A stretch of 5,142 nt of DNA from Prochlorococcus marinus str. MIT 9215 (lineage in GTDB: Bacteria > Cyanobacteriota > Cyanobacteriia > PCC-6307 > Cyanobiaceae), in assembly GCA_949486985.1 (NCBI GenBank), contig CATBLW010000048.1:1-5142 (forward strand), given 5' to 3'. The notes below the pieces were generated by a model. The model was not told the origin of the DNA and made no database searches. It was given only the letters and a program-made list of their open reading frames with translations. This document shows, one piece after another, positions 1 to 5,049 of this stretch. Each line of letters begins with the position of its first letter. Position 1 is the stretch's first letter. The translations under genes and the position numbers were made by a program.

Positions 1-657
1 ATCGGCATTGTCGGCTCAACAGGCTCTGGGAAAAGCACCCTAATGAAAATTCTGCTTCGCCTCTATTCGCTCAGTTCAGGCCGAATCCTCCTGGATGGTG
101 AACCAATCGACAACCTATTACTAGGCGATCTACGTCGATGTATTGCACTGGTGAGTCAAGAGGTTTACTTATTCGATGGAACCGTGGCCGAGAACATTGC
201 TTATGGCAAAGCAGAAACCAATCTCGAAGACATTTCCAAAGCAGCCGAACTCGCTGAAGCCTCAGAATTCATTGAAGCCCTCCCCGAAGGTTTCAACACA
301 TTGGTAGGAGAACGTGGGCAACGACTTTCCGGCGGTCAGCGACAGCGCATTGCCTTAGCCAGAGCAATCCTTAAACAAGCACCAGTCTTGATTCTTGATG
401 AGGCAACTGCAGCAGTAGACAACGAAACAGAAGCTGCCATTCAACGTTCACTCACTCACATCACTGCCAACCGCACCACACTTGTTATTGCGCATCGTCT
501 CAGCACCGTACGACATGCCGACCAAATCATCGTGATGGAGCAAGGGCGCATTGTTGAACAAGGAAGTCACGACGACCTGCTGAGACGATCAGGTGCTTAT
601 GCAGATCTCTGGCGCGTTCAAGCAGGTTTGCGTAGCGATGAACTGCTCAGCCTCTGA
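1..657 (+). CDS. ABC exporter ATP-binding region, C-terminal part (5' truncated)
   Basis: The reading frame is open from base 1, so the gene begins upstream of the window; 218 codons remain. This is the nucleotide-binding domain of an ABC transporter, starting at the Walker A motif (GSTGSGKST, residues 5-13 of the fragment). The Q-loop follows (SQE, around residue 53), then the signature LSGGQ (109-113), Walker B VLILDE (129-134), a D-loop of the form AAVD, and the switch histidine in IAHRLST (His165). The order and the phrase YLFDGTVAENIAYG are typical of type I exporters of the MsbA/multidrug/lipid-flippase group, in which an N-terminal six-helix membrane domain, here outside the window, is fused to this ATPase. 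It would power export of a lipid or other hydrophobic substrate across the inner membrane; the substrate cannot be told. All catalytic motifs are intact. The stop is followed after about 10 bases by a hairpin. Confidence 0.95.
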   Translation: MGIVGSTGSGKSTLMKILLRLYSLSSGRILLDGEPIDNLLLGDLRRCIALVSQEVYLFDGTVAENIAYGKAETNLEDISKAAELAEASEFIEALPEGFNTLVGERGQRLSGGQRQRIALARAILKQAPVLILDEATAAVDNETEAAIQRSLTHITANRTTLVIAHRLSTVRHADQIIVMEQGRIVEQGSHDDLLRRSGAYADLWRVQAGLRSDELLSL

Positions 658-666
658 ACACTGATT

Positions 667-706
667 CCTGAGTACTGAGTACTGATTACTCACTCAGTAC
701 TGCAGG
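667..706 (+). terminator. Strong hairpin after the ABC exporter gene, candidate terminator
   Basis: CCTG plus AGTACTGAGT (667-680) pairs with ACTCAGTACT (692-701) plus CAGG (703-706), giving 14 base pairs with a single bulged G at 702 and an 11-nt loop. It lies about 10 bases after the exporter stop codon, where a terminator is expected. No run of T follows on either strand, so it is not a textbook intrinsic terminator; it may instead stabilise the 3' end of the mRNA. The left arm includes two overlapping GAGTACT copies, which allow alternative pairings. Confidence 0.5.
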
Positions 707-866
707 ATGATCGATAGAGCCAATATCGACGGTAAAAATGACTGACATCACGATGGATAGACCATATTTAGAGCCAAAGCCCAAAGCCATGCCAACTGAT
801 CTCTGAACAAGCTAGAAGCAACATGCCAACACAGCCACAACGACCATCAGAAGCCAAGTATCGCAA

Positions 867-883
867 CAACGGCTAGCAACGGC
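867..883 (+). repeat. Short direct repeat CAACGGC x2
   Basis: CAACGGC occurs at 867-873 and again at 877-883, separated by TAG. Exact and visible, but short enough to be chance in an A/C-rich tract. Confidence 0.35.
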
Positions 884-1002
884 CAAACATTCACGAAGTA
901 GAGCTACAGCAAATAAAAATCAATAAAAACCTACTTCCCGGGCCAATTCATAAAGCCAATTAACAAGATTTAGTTTCAATTACAAATAAAGACCTCCACA
1001 CT

Positions 1003-1019
1003 GATCTGACAAGATCTGA
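1003..1019 (+). repeat. GATCTGA direct repeat, one helical turn apart, upstream of LCP gene
   Basis: GATCTGA occurs at 1003-1009 and 1013-1019, so the copies are 10 bases apart, on the same face of the helix. They lie 55-70 bases before the LCP start codon, a position suited to a regulator-binding site. A related string, GATCTCTGAACAA, occurs at 798-810. A regulatory role is inference only. Confidence 0.3.
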
Positions 1020-1073
1020 ACAATCAATCAATTCTTACTAAAGAAAGAACCAATAAAGGCCTAAGATGAAGTC

Positions 1074-1994
1074 ATGAGTTCTCCACTTCATAGCAATTCT
1101 GCCAGGCTCTCACTGATTGCCGCCGTAGCCCTTGGGCTGACTGGAGGCCTATTGCTGTCAGTACCTCTAAAGCGCTCACTAACCCAACAACCAACTTTTC
1201 TGATTGGGACCAAGAAGTACCCAACAAGCAATCCTTTCTCAAACTGGCAAGGCTTTAACAATAGAGAGGTCGTGGTACTTGGAATGGATGCAGGCAGGGG
1301 GAATACCGATGCCATCTTCACCATACGAGTAGAGCATGGCGAAACAAAAATCACCCAGATTCCCAGAGACAGCTATATCGACTCACATGGCTTTGGTCCA
1401 TTAAAAGTGAATGCCTTGTATGCCCGTGGTGGTCCTGAAGCTGTAAAAAGCGAGCTCACTCGTTTGATGCGTCGTCCAATACGTCATCACATTCTGATTA
1501 ACCTGGATGGGATTCGTGGCATTGCAGACCTGCTCGGCGGTATTGAGGTTGATGTACCGAAACGCCTCTACTACGTCGATAAATCTCAAGGACTCTATAT
1601 CGATCTTCAACCAGGTCCACAGATTTTGAGAGATCGTGAACTTGAGGGATTTCTTCGCTGGCGGAACGATGAGGAAGGAGATTTCGGACGCCTACGGAGG
1701 CAACAGCTCGTACTGAAAAGCCTATTTAGAAAACTCACAAGACCGGAAAATCTCATTCGGCTACCAGCCCTGATAACGACCGCCGGACAAAACCTAAAGA
1801 CAGATCTTGGGCCAATGGAATTGGGAGGGTTGATCACTGCCATGGCCACAACACAACTTGAGACAACCCGACTGGATGCCAGACCTTTTTACCGAGATGG
1901 TATTAGTTACCTTGATACAAAATGGCCTGAAATCTCCGAACCAATTACTGAATCCAATAATTACAAAAACTGGCGACAACGCTTCATATTTTGA
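1074..1994 (+). CDS. LytR-CpsA-Psr (LCP) family cell-envelope glycopolymer transferase
   Basis: This 306-residue protein has a short cytoplasmic N-terminus, one membrane segment (about residues 11-30) and an extracytoplasmic LCP domain. Conserved LCP features are visible in order: VVVLGMDAGRGNTDAIFTI (66-84) with the acidic residues D72 and D79 and R75 between them; ITQIPRDSYI (93-102) with the R98-D99 pair; PLKVNALYARGG (109-120); the DLLGGIEVDVP strand (152-162); and FLRWRNDEEGDFGRLRRQQ (193-211) with the DFGR/RQQ motif. LCP proteins bind polyprenyl-pyrophosphate sugars and transfer glycopolymers to the cell wall. In cyanobacteria they are presumed to act in surface polysaccharide or wall assembly. 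The exporter upstream is in the same orientation but 416 bases away, so a shared operon is doubtful. The ATG at 1074 is preceded by AAAGG, but at 14 bases, which is far; that site is better spaced for the three-codon frame at 1066. Confidence 0.92.
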   Translation: MSSPLHSNSARLSLIAAVALGLTGGLLLSVPLKRSLTQQPTFLIGTKKYPTSNPFSNWQGFNNREVVVLGMDAGRGNTDAIFTIRVEHGETKITQIPRDSYIDSHGFGPLKVNALYARGGPEAVKSELTRLMRRPIRHHILINLDGIRGIADLLGGIEVDVPKRLYYVDKSQGLYIDLQPGPQILRDRELEGFLRWRNDEEGDFGRLRRQQLVLKSLFRKLTRPENLIRLPALITTAGQNLKTDLGPMELGGLITAMATTQLETTRLDARPFYRDGISYLDTKWPEISEPITESNNYKNWRQRFIF

Positions 1995-2062
1995 ACAAAA
2001 ATGCTTGGCACAATAATATCAGCTAATAATTCAAACTTATCAACATTGATTAGAATCAATGA

Positions 2063-2490
2063 AAGGCATCAGTGCACAGATTTGCAATCACCCTCAGGTC
2101 CACATCTGACAACAAAGCCTCAGCACAAAATGCCTTCCTTTGGTTCCAAAGCGGAACGACTTCCACAGGCAAATCAACCGGCAACCTGAGTGCATCAGCC
2201 GGCAAAAAGTATGAGATGGTGATCAGCTTCGTATCCAAAGAATGTTGATTTCCTTTGGCCAGCTTGTTCAAGCCAACCTTATTATTTAATAAGCAAGAAT
2301 ACCTTTTCCAGAGACTTCTGTTACTACGGGCCAGAACAGAAACCAAACACAGAAGATCGCGACTACTCCTCCATTCGACTATCAACTTGTTAATAGTCGC
2401 TCAACCCCTGTCAACCAGCAACAAGAAATATTTTACTATTTGAATCAGGCACAACTAGGGAACATAGCAGACAAGAAATTTCGGCACTAA
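2063..2490 (+). pseudogene. Possible decayed gene, frame-broken coding-like fragments
   Basis: Two plus-strand stretches read like protein but are not intact genes. The first is open from 2063 to the TGA at 2246-2248; with a GTG at 2072 it gives 58 residues, including LWFQSGTTSTGKSTG and SASAGKKYEMVISF. By hand count it shows the preference for C at third codon positions seen in the neighbouring genes. The second, in another frame, is open without any ATG, GTG or early TTG from 2293 to the TAA at 2488-2490, and includes FDYQLVNSRSTPVNQQQEIF. The same frame before it (ATG 2242, MLISFGQLVQANLII) ends in tandem TAA TAA at 2287-2292. I recognise no family. The A/C-rich plus strand alone would favour Q, N, T and P codons and few stops, so this may be chance. 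Confidence 0.2.
2376..2399. terminator. Imperfect palindrome in convergent gap, possible bidirectional terminator
   Basis: CGACTAT (2376-2382) pairs with ATAGTCG (2393-2399), and after one mismatch AA pairs with TT around a CTTG loop. It sits between the converging LCP and psbP genes, about 380 bases after the LCP stop and 150 bases beyond the psbP stop. No T-run follows on either strand, so termination is uncertain. Confidence 0.3.
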
Positions 2491-2503
2491 ATACAAGTAT
2501 TTA
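2488..2503. repeat. 16-bp AT-rich palindrome TAAATAC-AA-GTATTTA
   Basis: TAAATAC (2488-2494) and GTATTTA (2497-2503) are exact inverted copies around AA. It lies about 50 bases past the psbP stop on the minus strand. It could be a weak 3'-end structure or a protein-binding site; the sequence does not decide. Confidence 0.3.
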
Positions 2504-2550
2504 CCCGCAAATCATTCAAGCCAGTGCCTCTACAAAAGCAAGGCGTGCGT

Positions 2551-3093
2551 TCAAATCAACAGAGTAAATGATGTGATCACCTTCTCAAACAGTCCCTTAA
2601 CCTTCGGCCAACGGATTTCATTGGTACTGGTGGCCAAGGTATACAAACGACCCCGGTCTACCACCACAGTGGCAAGCTCATGTCGATCTCGATCGCCAAG
2701 GTGAACGGCATATTCCAAGTCGTAGAACATATGACCTGACGACTCGCGTTCACGGGCTTCAACCAATTCAACCTGCCTTCCACTGCCATCAGGGGCAATC
2801 ACTTCACCCATCAAGCGCTCGCCAACGGCTACGGGGCTTCCCAGGCTTTGAAGGTCCCCACCATCAGTGACATCAGAGACAACCAGGCTGACTGTTTCAT
2901 CACTGTTGATCAGGTCGTGAAACACCACCTGAGGTCCTCCACTAACAGCCACCCGAGTCCATCCTGTTGGGTAGAGAAATGCATAACGGCCATTGGGGCT
3001 CTGGAAGGTGTTCAAGCCTGCAGATGTACCGCTACAGGCAGCCAGCAGAAAAACAAGCGTAAAAGCCAAAACCGCACGAGCTGTCGATCGCAT
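2551..3093 (-). CDS. psbP: PsbP-family photosystem II lipoprotein (CyanoP)
   Basis: From the ATG at 3093 this encodes 180 residues. The N-terminus is a lipoprotein signal peptide: MRSTAR, a hydrophobic run, then the lipobox LAAC with the lipidated cysteine at residue 20. The mature part has PsbP-fold features: FQSPNGRYAFLYPTGW (30-45), VVFHDLINSDETVSLVVS (56-73), the FYDLEYAVHL strand (123-132), RLYTLATST (149-157) and WPKVKGLFEKVITSF near the end. CyanoP is anchored on the lumenal side of the thylakoid membrane and assists early photosystem II assembly rather than being a major oxygen-evolving subunit. The frame stays open upstream (ATG at 3105, ATG at 3150, TTG at 3153), giving up to 200 residues. 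I prefer 3093 because it places the signal peptide at the very N-terminus and has GGTGGG about 4 bases upstream. It is divergent from recR and ends about 555 bases from the convergent LCP gene. Confidence 0.93.
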   Translation of the reverse strand: MRSTARAVLAFTLVFLLAACSGTSAGLNTFQSPNGRYAFLYPTGWTRVAVSGGPQVVFHDLINSDETVSLVVSDVTDGGDLQSLGSPVAVGERLMGEVIAPDGSGRQVELVEARERESSGHMFYDLEYAVHLGDRDRHELATVVVDRGRLYTLATSTNEIRWPKVKGLFEKVITSFTLLI

Positions 3094-3106
3094 AAGTCCC
3101 ACCATC

Positions 3107-3121
3107 TGAACTGAACTGAAC
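3107..3121. repeat. Three tandem copies of TGAAC before psbP
   Basis: TGAAC is repeated exactly at 3107-3111, 3112-3116 and 3117-3121, just upstream of the chosen psbP start on the other strand, so it falls in the psbP leader. In the extended psbP frame it would be translated. Short microsatellite-like repeats of this kind can vary in copy number; no function is evident. Confidence 0.5.
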
Positions 3122-3206
3122 CTGCCGCCATTCTGCAGGCAGATGGTCATCAATTGAGCAGCTTCAGAAAAGTGCTGCCTAGATTCCAGTCATCTGCAAC
3201 GGACCC

Positions 3207-3806
3207 CTGAGCGGCTTTACCCGACCTCTGGCAAGGCTGATCGACCAGTTCGAAAGGCTTCCTGGGATTGGCCCACGCACCGCTCAAAGGCTTGCCTTAC
3301 ACCTTTTACAACAACCCGAAGAACAGATCCGCAGCTTTTCAGATGCACTGATTGCTGCTCACAGCCAAGTGGGGCAATGTCAAACCTGTTTCCACTTCAG
3401 TGCAGATCCTCTCTGTGAGATCTGCCGTGATCAAAAGCGCAACCAAGGTCTTCTCTGCGTTGTCGCCGACTCCCGTGATCTACTTGCACTTGAGAGAACA
3501 AGGGAATACCGAGGTTTTTATCACGTCCTCGGGGGACTGATTTCTCCAATGGATGGAATCGGGCCAGAGGTTCTGCAAATCTCCAGCCTGGTTCAACGTG
3601 TTGACCATGACGACATCAGCGAGGTCATTCTCGCGCTGACTCCCAGCGTTGAAGGCGATACCACCAGCCTCTATCTAGCTCGATTGCTGAAGCCCTTCAC
3701 CAAGGTGACTCGAATCGCCTACGGCCTGCCCGTAGGCAGTGAACTGGAGTACGCCGATGAAGTCACCCTCACTCGTGCACTCGAAGGCAGGAGAGCAATG
3801 GAATGA
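3207..3806 (+). CDS. recR: Recombination mediator protein RecR (apparent CTG start)
   Basis: RecR works with RecO and RecF to load RecA onto single-stranded DNA at gaps. From CTG at 3207 the frame gives 199 residues, close to the family's usual ~200. Domains in order: a helix-hairpin-helix LPGIGPRTAQRLA near residues 15-27; the zinc finger CQTC...CEIC with cysteines 58, 61, 70 and 73, one position from E. coli RecR; a Toprim domain running from LLCVVADSRDLLALE (82-96) through SPMDGIGPE (113-121) to EVILALTPSVEGDTT; and the C-terminal RIAYGLPVGSELEYADE motif. The frame closes upstream at TAG 3180-3182, and no ATG, GTG or TTG occurs in frame before the GTG at 3369, which would remove the helix-hairpin-helix. 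CTG 3207 (reading SGFTRPLARLIDQFERL) fits best; ATT 3183 and ATC 3192 are alternatives. The last codons lie in the first unit of a 15-bp repeat shared with lipA. Confidence 0.9.
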   Translation: MSGFTRPLARLIDQFERLPGIGPRTAQRLALHLLQQPEEQIRSFSDALIAAHSQVGQCQTCFHFSADPLCEICRDQKRNQGLLCVVADSRDLLALERTREYRGFYHVLGGLISPMDGIGPEVLQISSLVQRVDHDDISEVILALTPSVEGDTTSLYLARLLKPFTKVTRIAYGLPVGSELEYADEVTLTRALEGRRAME

Positions 3807-3843
3807 CCAAACGTGGAATGACCAAACGTGGAATGAGAAAACT
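3799..3843 (+). repeat. 15-bp tandem triplication across the recR-lipA junction
   Basis: The unit TGGAATGACCAAACG is exact at 3799-3813 and 3814-3828; a third diverged copy (TGGAATGAGAAAACT) fills 3829-3843. The first copy holds the recR stop codon and the third ends immediately before the chosen lipA GTG. Every copy carries GGAATGA, so the junction has three ATGs in a frame different from both recR and lipA. As 15 is divisible by 3, copy number can change without shifting any frame. Confidence 0.9.
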
Positions 3844-3847
3844 GTGA
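3803..3847 (+). other. 14-codon frame between recR stop and lipA start, possible coupling peptide
   Basis: ATG 3803 overlaps the recR TGA as ATGA. The frame encodes MTKRGMTKRGMRKL and stops at TGA 3845-3847, which overlaps the proposed lipA GTG (3844-3846) as GTGA. Ribosomes ending recR could thus restart twice and arrive at lipA. Its repetitive make-up comes entirely from the 15-bp repeat, so it may be a by-product of that repeat. Translation is unproven. Confidence 0.2.
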
Positions 3848-4779
3848 CCCCAGCAACGCCATCACCACCAAAACGTAAGACCCAATACAGCGACATCAGG
3901 CCCAAAGAACGCTTGCCGGCATGGCTCAGTCGGCCCATTGGCAAAGCCTCTCAGTTGGAGCAGGTTCAGAATCTCGTCAAAGGGAATCGGCTGCACACCA
4001 TCTGTGAAGAAGGCCGTTGCCCCAATCGCGGCGAGTGCTACGCAGCAGGAACAGCCAGTTTTCTTCTTGGAGGCTCTATCTGTACCCGCAGTTGTGCGTT
4101 CTGTCAGGTCGAGAAAGGCAAAGCACCTCAACGACTTGATCCCCTAGAAAGTGAACGCGTTGCGGATGCCGTGGAGCAGATGGGCCTCCGTTATGTGGTG
4201 CTCACGTCCGTAGCAAGGGATGACCTGCCAAATCACGGTGCCAGCCTGTTCACCACAACCATGGCGGCAATCAGGCAACGCAATCCTCTTGTCTCCATTG
4301 AAGTTCTGACACCTGATTTCTGGGGTGGTTTGGCCGATCCGGCTGAGGCCGTTCAAGCCCAGAGAGAACGACTAAGCATGGTTCTCAAAGCAGAACCAAA
4401 TTGTTTTAACCACAACCTTGAAACCGTTGAGCGGCTCCAAAGAGATGTCCGGCGTGGAGCGACATACAGAAGATCCCTGAATCTCTTAGCAGCAGCAAGA
4501 GAAATCGCCCCTCAGATCCCAACCAAGTCAGGGCTAATGCTTGGCCTGGGAGAAACACGAGCCGAAATCATCCAAACCCTGCAAGACCTGCGCACTGTCG
4601 ACTGTCAACGCATCACCATGGGGCAATACCTACGGCCATCATTGGCTCATATTCCAGTCGATCGCTACTGGCGACCTGAAGACTTTGAAGAGTTTGCAGC
4701 TGTAGCCAAAGAGTTGGGCTTTTCTCAAATTCGTAGTGGCCCCTTGGTACGCAGCAGCTATCACGCCAGTGACGATTGA
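3844..4779 (+). CDS. lipA: Lipoyl synthase (radical SAM)
   Basis: LipA inserts two sulfur atoms into the octanoyl chain on carrier proteins to make the lipoyl cofactor of pyruvate dehydrogenase-type complexes and the glycine cleavage H protein. From GTG 3844 it has 311 residues, in the usual range. The auxiliary iron-sulfur cluster motif is complete (TICEEGRCPNRGEC, cysteines 54, 59 and 65), as is the radical SAM motif CTRSCAFC (cysteines 80, 84 and 87). Further family blocks are YVVLTSVARDDLPNHGA, EVLTPDF, FNHNLETV, TKSGLMLGLGET and the C-terminal RSSYHA containing the conserved serine. The frame is open upstream into recR (GTG 3739, ATG 3757, GTG 3775), but those starts would add an unusual segment encoded by the 15-bp repeat (WNDQT twice, then WNEKT). 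GTG 3844, with GAG about 6 bases upstream, is preferred, with moderate certainty. It follows recR by 37 bases and is probably co-transcribed. Its stop codon merges into the 14-bp array. Confidence 0.95.
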   Translation: MTPATPSPPKRKTQYSDIRPKERLPAWLSRPIGKASQLEQVQNLVKGNRLHTICEEGRCPNRGECYAAGTASFLLGGSICTRSCAFCQVEKGKAPQRLDPLESERVADAVEQMGLRYVVLTSVARDDLPNHGASLFTTTMAAIRQRNPLVSIEVLTPDFWGGLADPAEAVQAQRERLSMVLKAEPNCFNHNLETVERLQRDVRRGATYRRSLNLLAAAREIAPQIPTKSGLMLGLGETRAEIIQTLQDLRTVDCQRITMGQYLRPSLAHIPVDRYWRPEDFEEFAAVAKELGFSQIRSGPLVRSSYHASDD

Positions 4780-5040
4780 TTCAGATGATTTCAATCAAAT
4801 CAGACTTGACCTAAGCAGACTTGTCTAATCAGGCTTATCCCAATCAAACTTATTTAATCAGGAGTGACATAATCAAACTTGTCCAATCAGGCTTATCCAA
4901 GCAAACATTTTCAATCAAACCTGCTCTAATCAGGACTTGCGAATCAAAGCTTTCTAATTAGAGTTTTATATTCAGAGTTTTCTAATCAGAGCTTTATATT
5001 CAGAGTTTTATATTCAGAGGTTCCTAATTAGAAATAACTC
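4779..5040 (+). repeat. Degenerate 14-bp tandem array, about 18 units
   Basis: Unit consensus is about AATCARACTTRTCY. A first copy begins on the last base of the lipA stop (4779-4792), 5 spare bases (AATCA) follow, and units then run at 4798, 4813, 4827, 4842, 4856, 4871, 4885, 4899, 4913, 4928, 4942, 4956, 4970, 4984, 4998, 5012 and 5026, each 14 or 15 bases long. AATCA or a one-base variant opens nearly every unit. The right-hand units (4956-5025) are more alike and T-rich (ATTCAGAGTTTTAT type); the left units are more diverged. The period is not a multiple of 3 and stops occur, so it is not coding. It fills the whole gap between lipA and the convergent gene. Confidence 0.9.
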
Positions 5041-5049
5041 ATCGGAATT

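Larger units (their letters stand above)
658..1073. other. Intergenic region between ABC exporter and LCP gene
   Basis: No convincing gene is seen in these 416 bases. The left end holds the hairpin at 667-706. From about 740 to 1000 the plus strand is rich in A and C and poor in T and G. Frames there are short: a 22-codon frame on plus (738-806) and a 34-codon frame on minus (790-686), neither with a clear ribosome site. Short direct repeats are present at 867-883 and 1003-1019. The promoter of the LCP gene must lie here if it is transcribed separately, but I cannot assign -35 and -10 boxes with confidence. Confidence 0.6.
1995..2550. other. Gene-poor gap between convergent LCP and psbP genes
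   Basis: About 555 bases separate the two convergent stop codons. No complete gene with a credible start, ribosome site and family signature is seen. A 109-codon frame open on minus (2385-2056) and 62-codon frames on plus (2001-2189, 2255-2443) show no recognisable motif. Plus-strand fragments with coding-like composition are described separately. Two palindromes (2376-2399, 2488-2503) could serve as termination or pause structures for the converging transcripts. Confidence 0.6.

Noticed and set aside
738..806. 22-codon plus-strand frame starting MTDITMDRPYLE
   Set aside because: Too short, with no clear ribosome site; such frames are expected by chance in an A-rich region.
1088..1979. Four minus-strand frames of 61-88 codons opposite the LCP gene
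   Set aside because: They are shadows of the LCP coding sequence, with no motifs or ribosome sites.
2001..2189. 62-codon plus-strand frame 6 bases after the LCP stop
   Set aside because: The position suggests an operon partner, but there is no ribosome site, no motif, and its sequence overlaps the better-composed frame at 2063-2248.
2056..2385. 109-codon minus-strand frame in the LCP-psbP gap, with a protein-like end (LPVDLPVEVVPLWNQRK)
   Set aside because: Part of it has elevated G at first codon positions, but third positions favour G rather than the C preferred by neighbouring genes, no ribosome site is seen and no family is recognised. Left unannotated pending a homology search.
2848..3114. 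88-codon plus-strand frame opposite psbP
   Set aside because: It lies wholly antisense to a clear PsbP lipoprotein gene and has no recognisable features.
3158..3178. Small hairpin GCAG-CTT...AAG-CTGC just upstream of recR
   Set aside because: The stem is only 4 plus 3 pairs with a bulge, weak enough to be chance.
3352..3540. 62-codon plus-strand frame inside recR
   Set aside because: It overlaps recR in another frame, and recR carries the zinc finger and Toprim motifs there.
3739..3843. Longer LipA starting at GTG 3739 or ATG 3757
   Set aside because: These starts would overlap recR by about 50-70 bases and add a repeat-encoded segment not known in LipA; GTG 3844 gives a normal length.
3675..4356. 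Frames of 69-89 codons on both strands over the recR end and lipA
   Set aside because: They coincide with the well-supported lipA and recR frames and have no family signature; repeats such as VWSFH come from the 15-bp repeat read in antisense.
4779..5040. CRISPR array
   Set aside because: Units are 14-15 bases, directly adjacent and all variants of one another; there are no unique spacers and no cas genes in the window.
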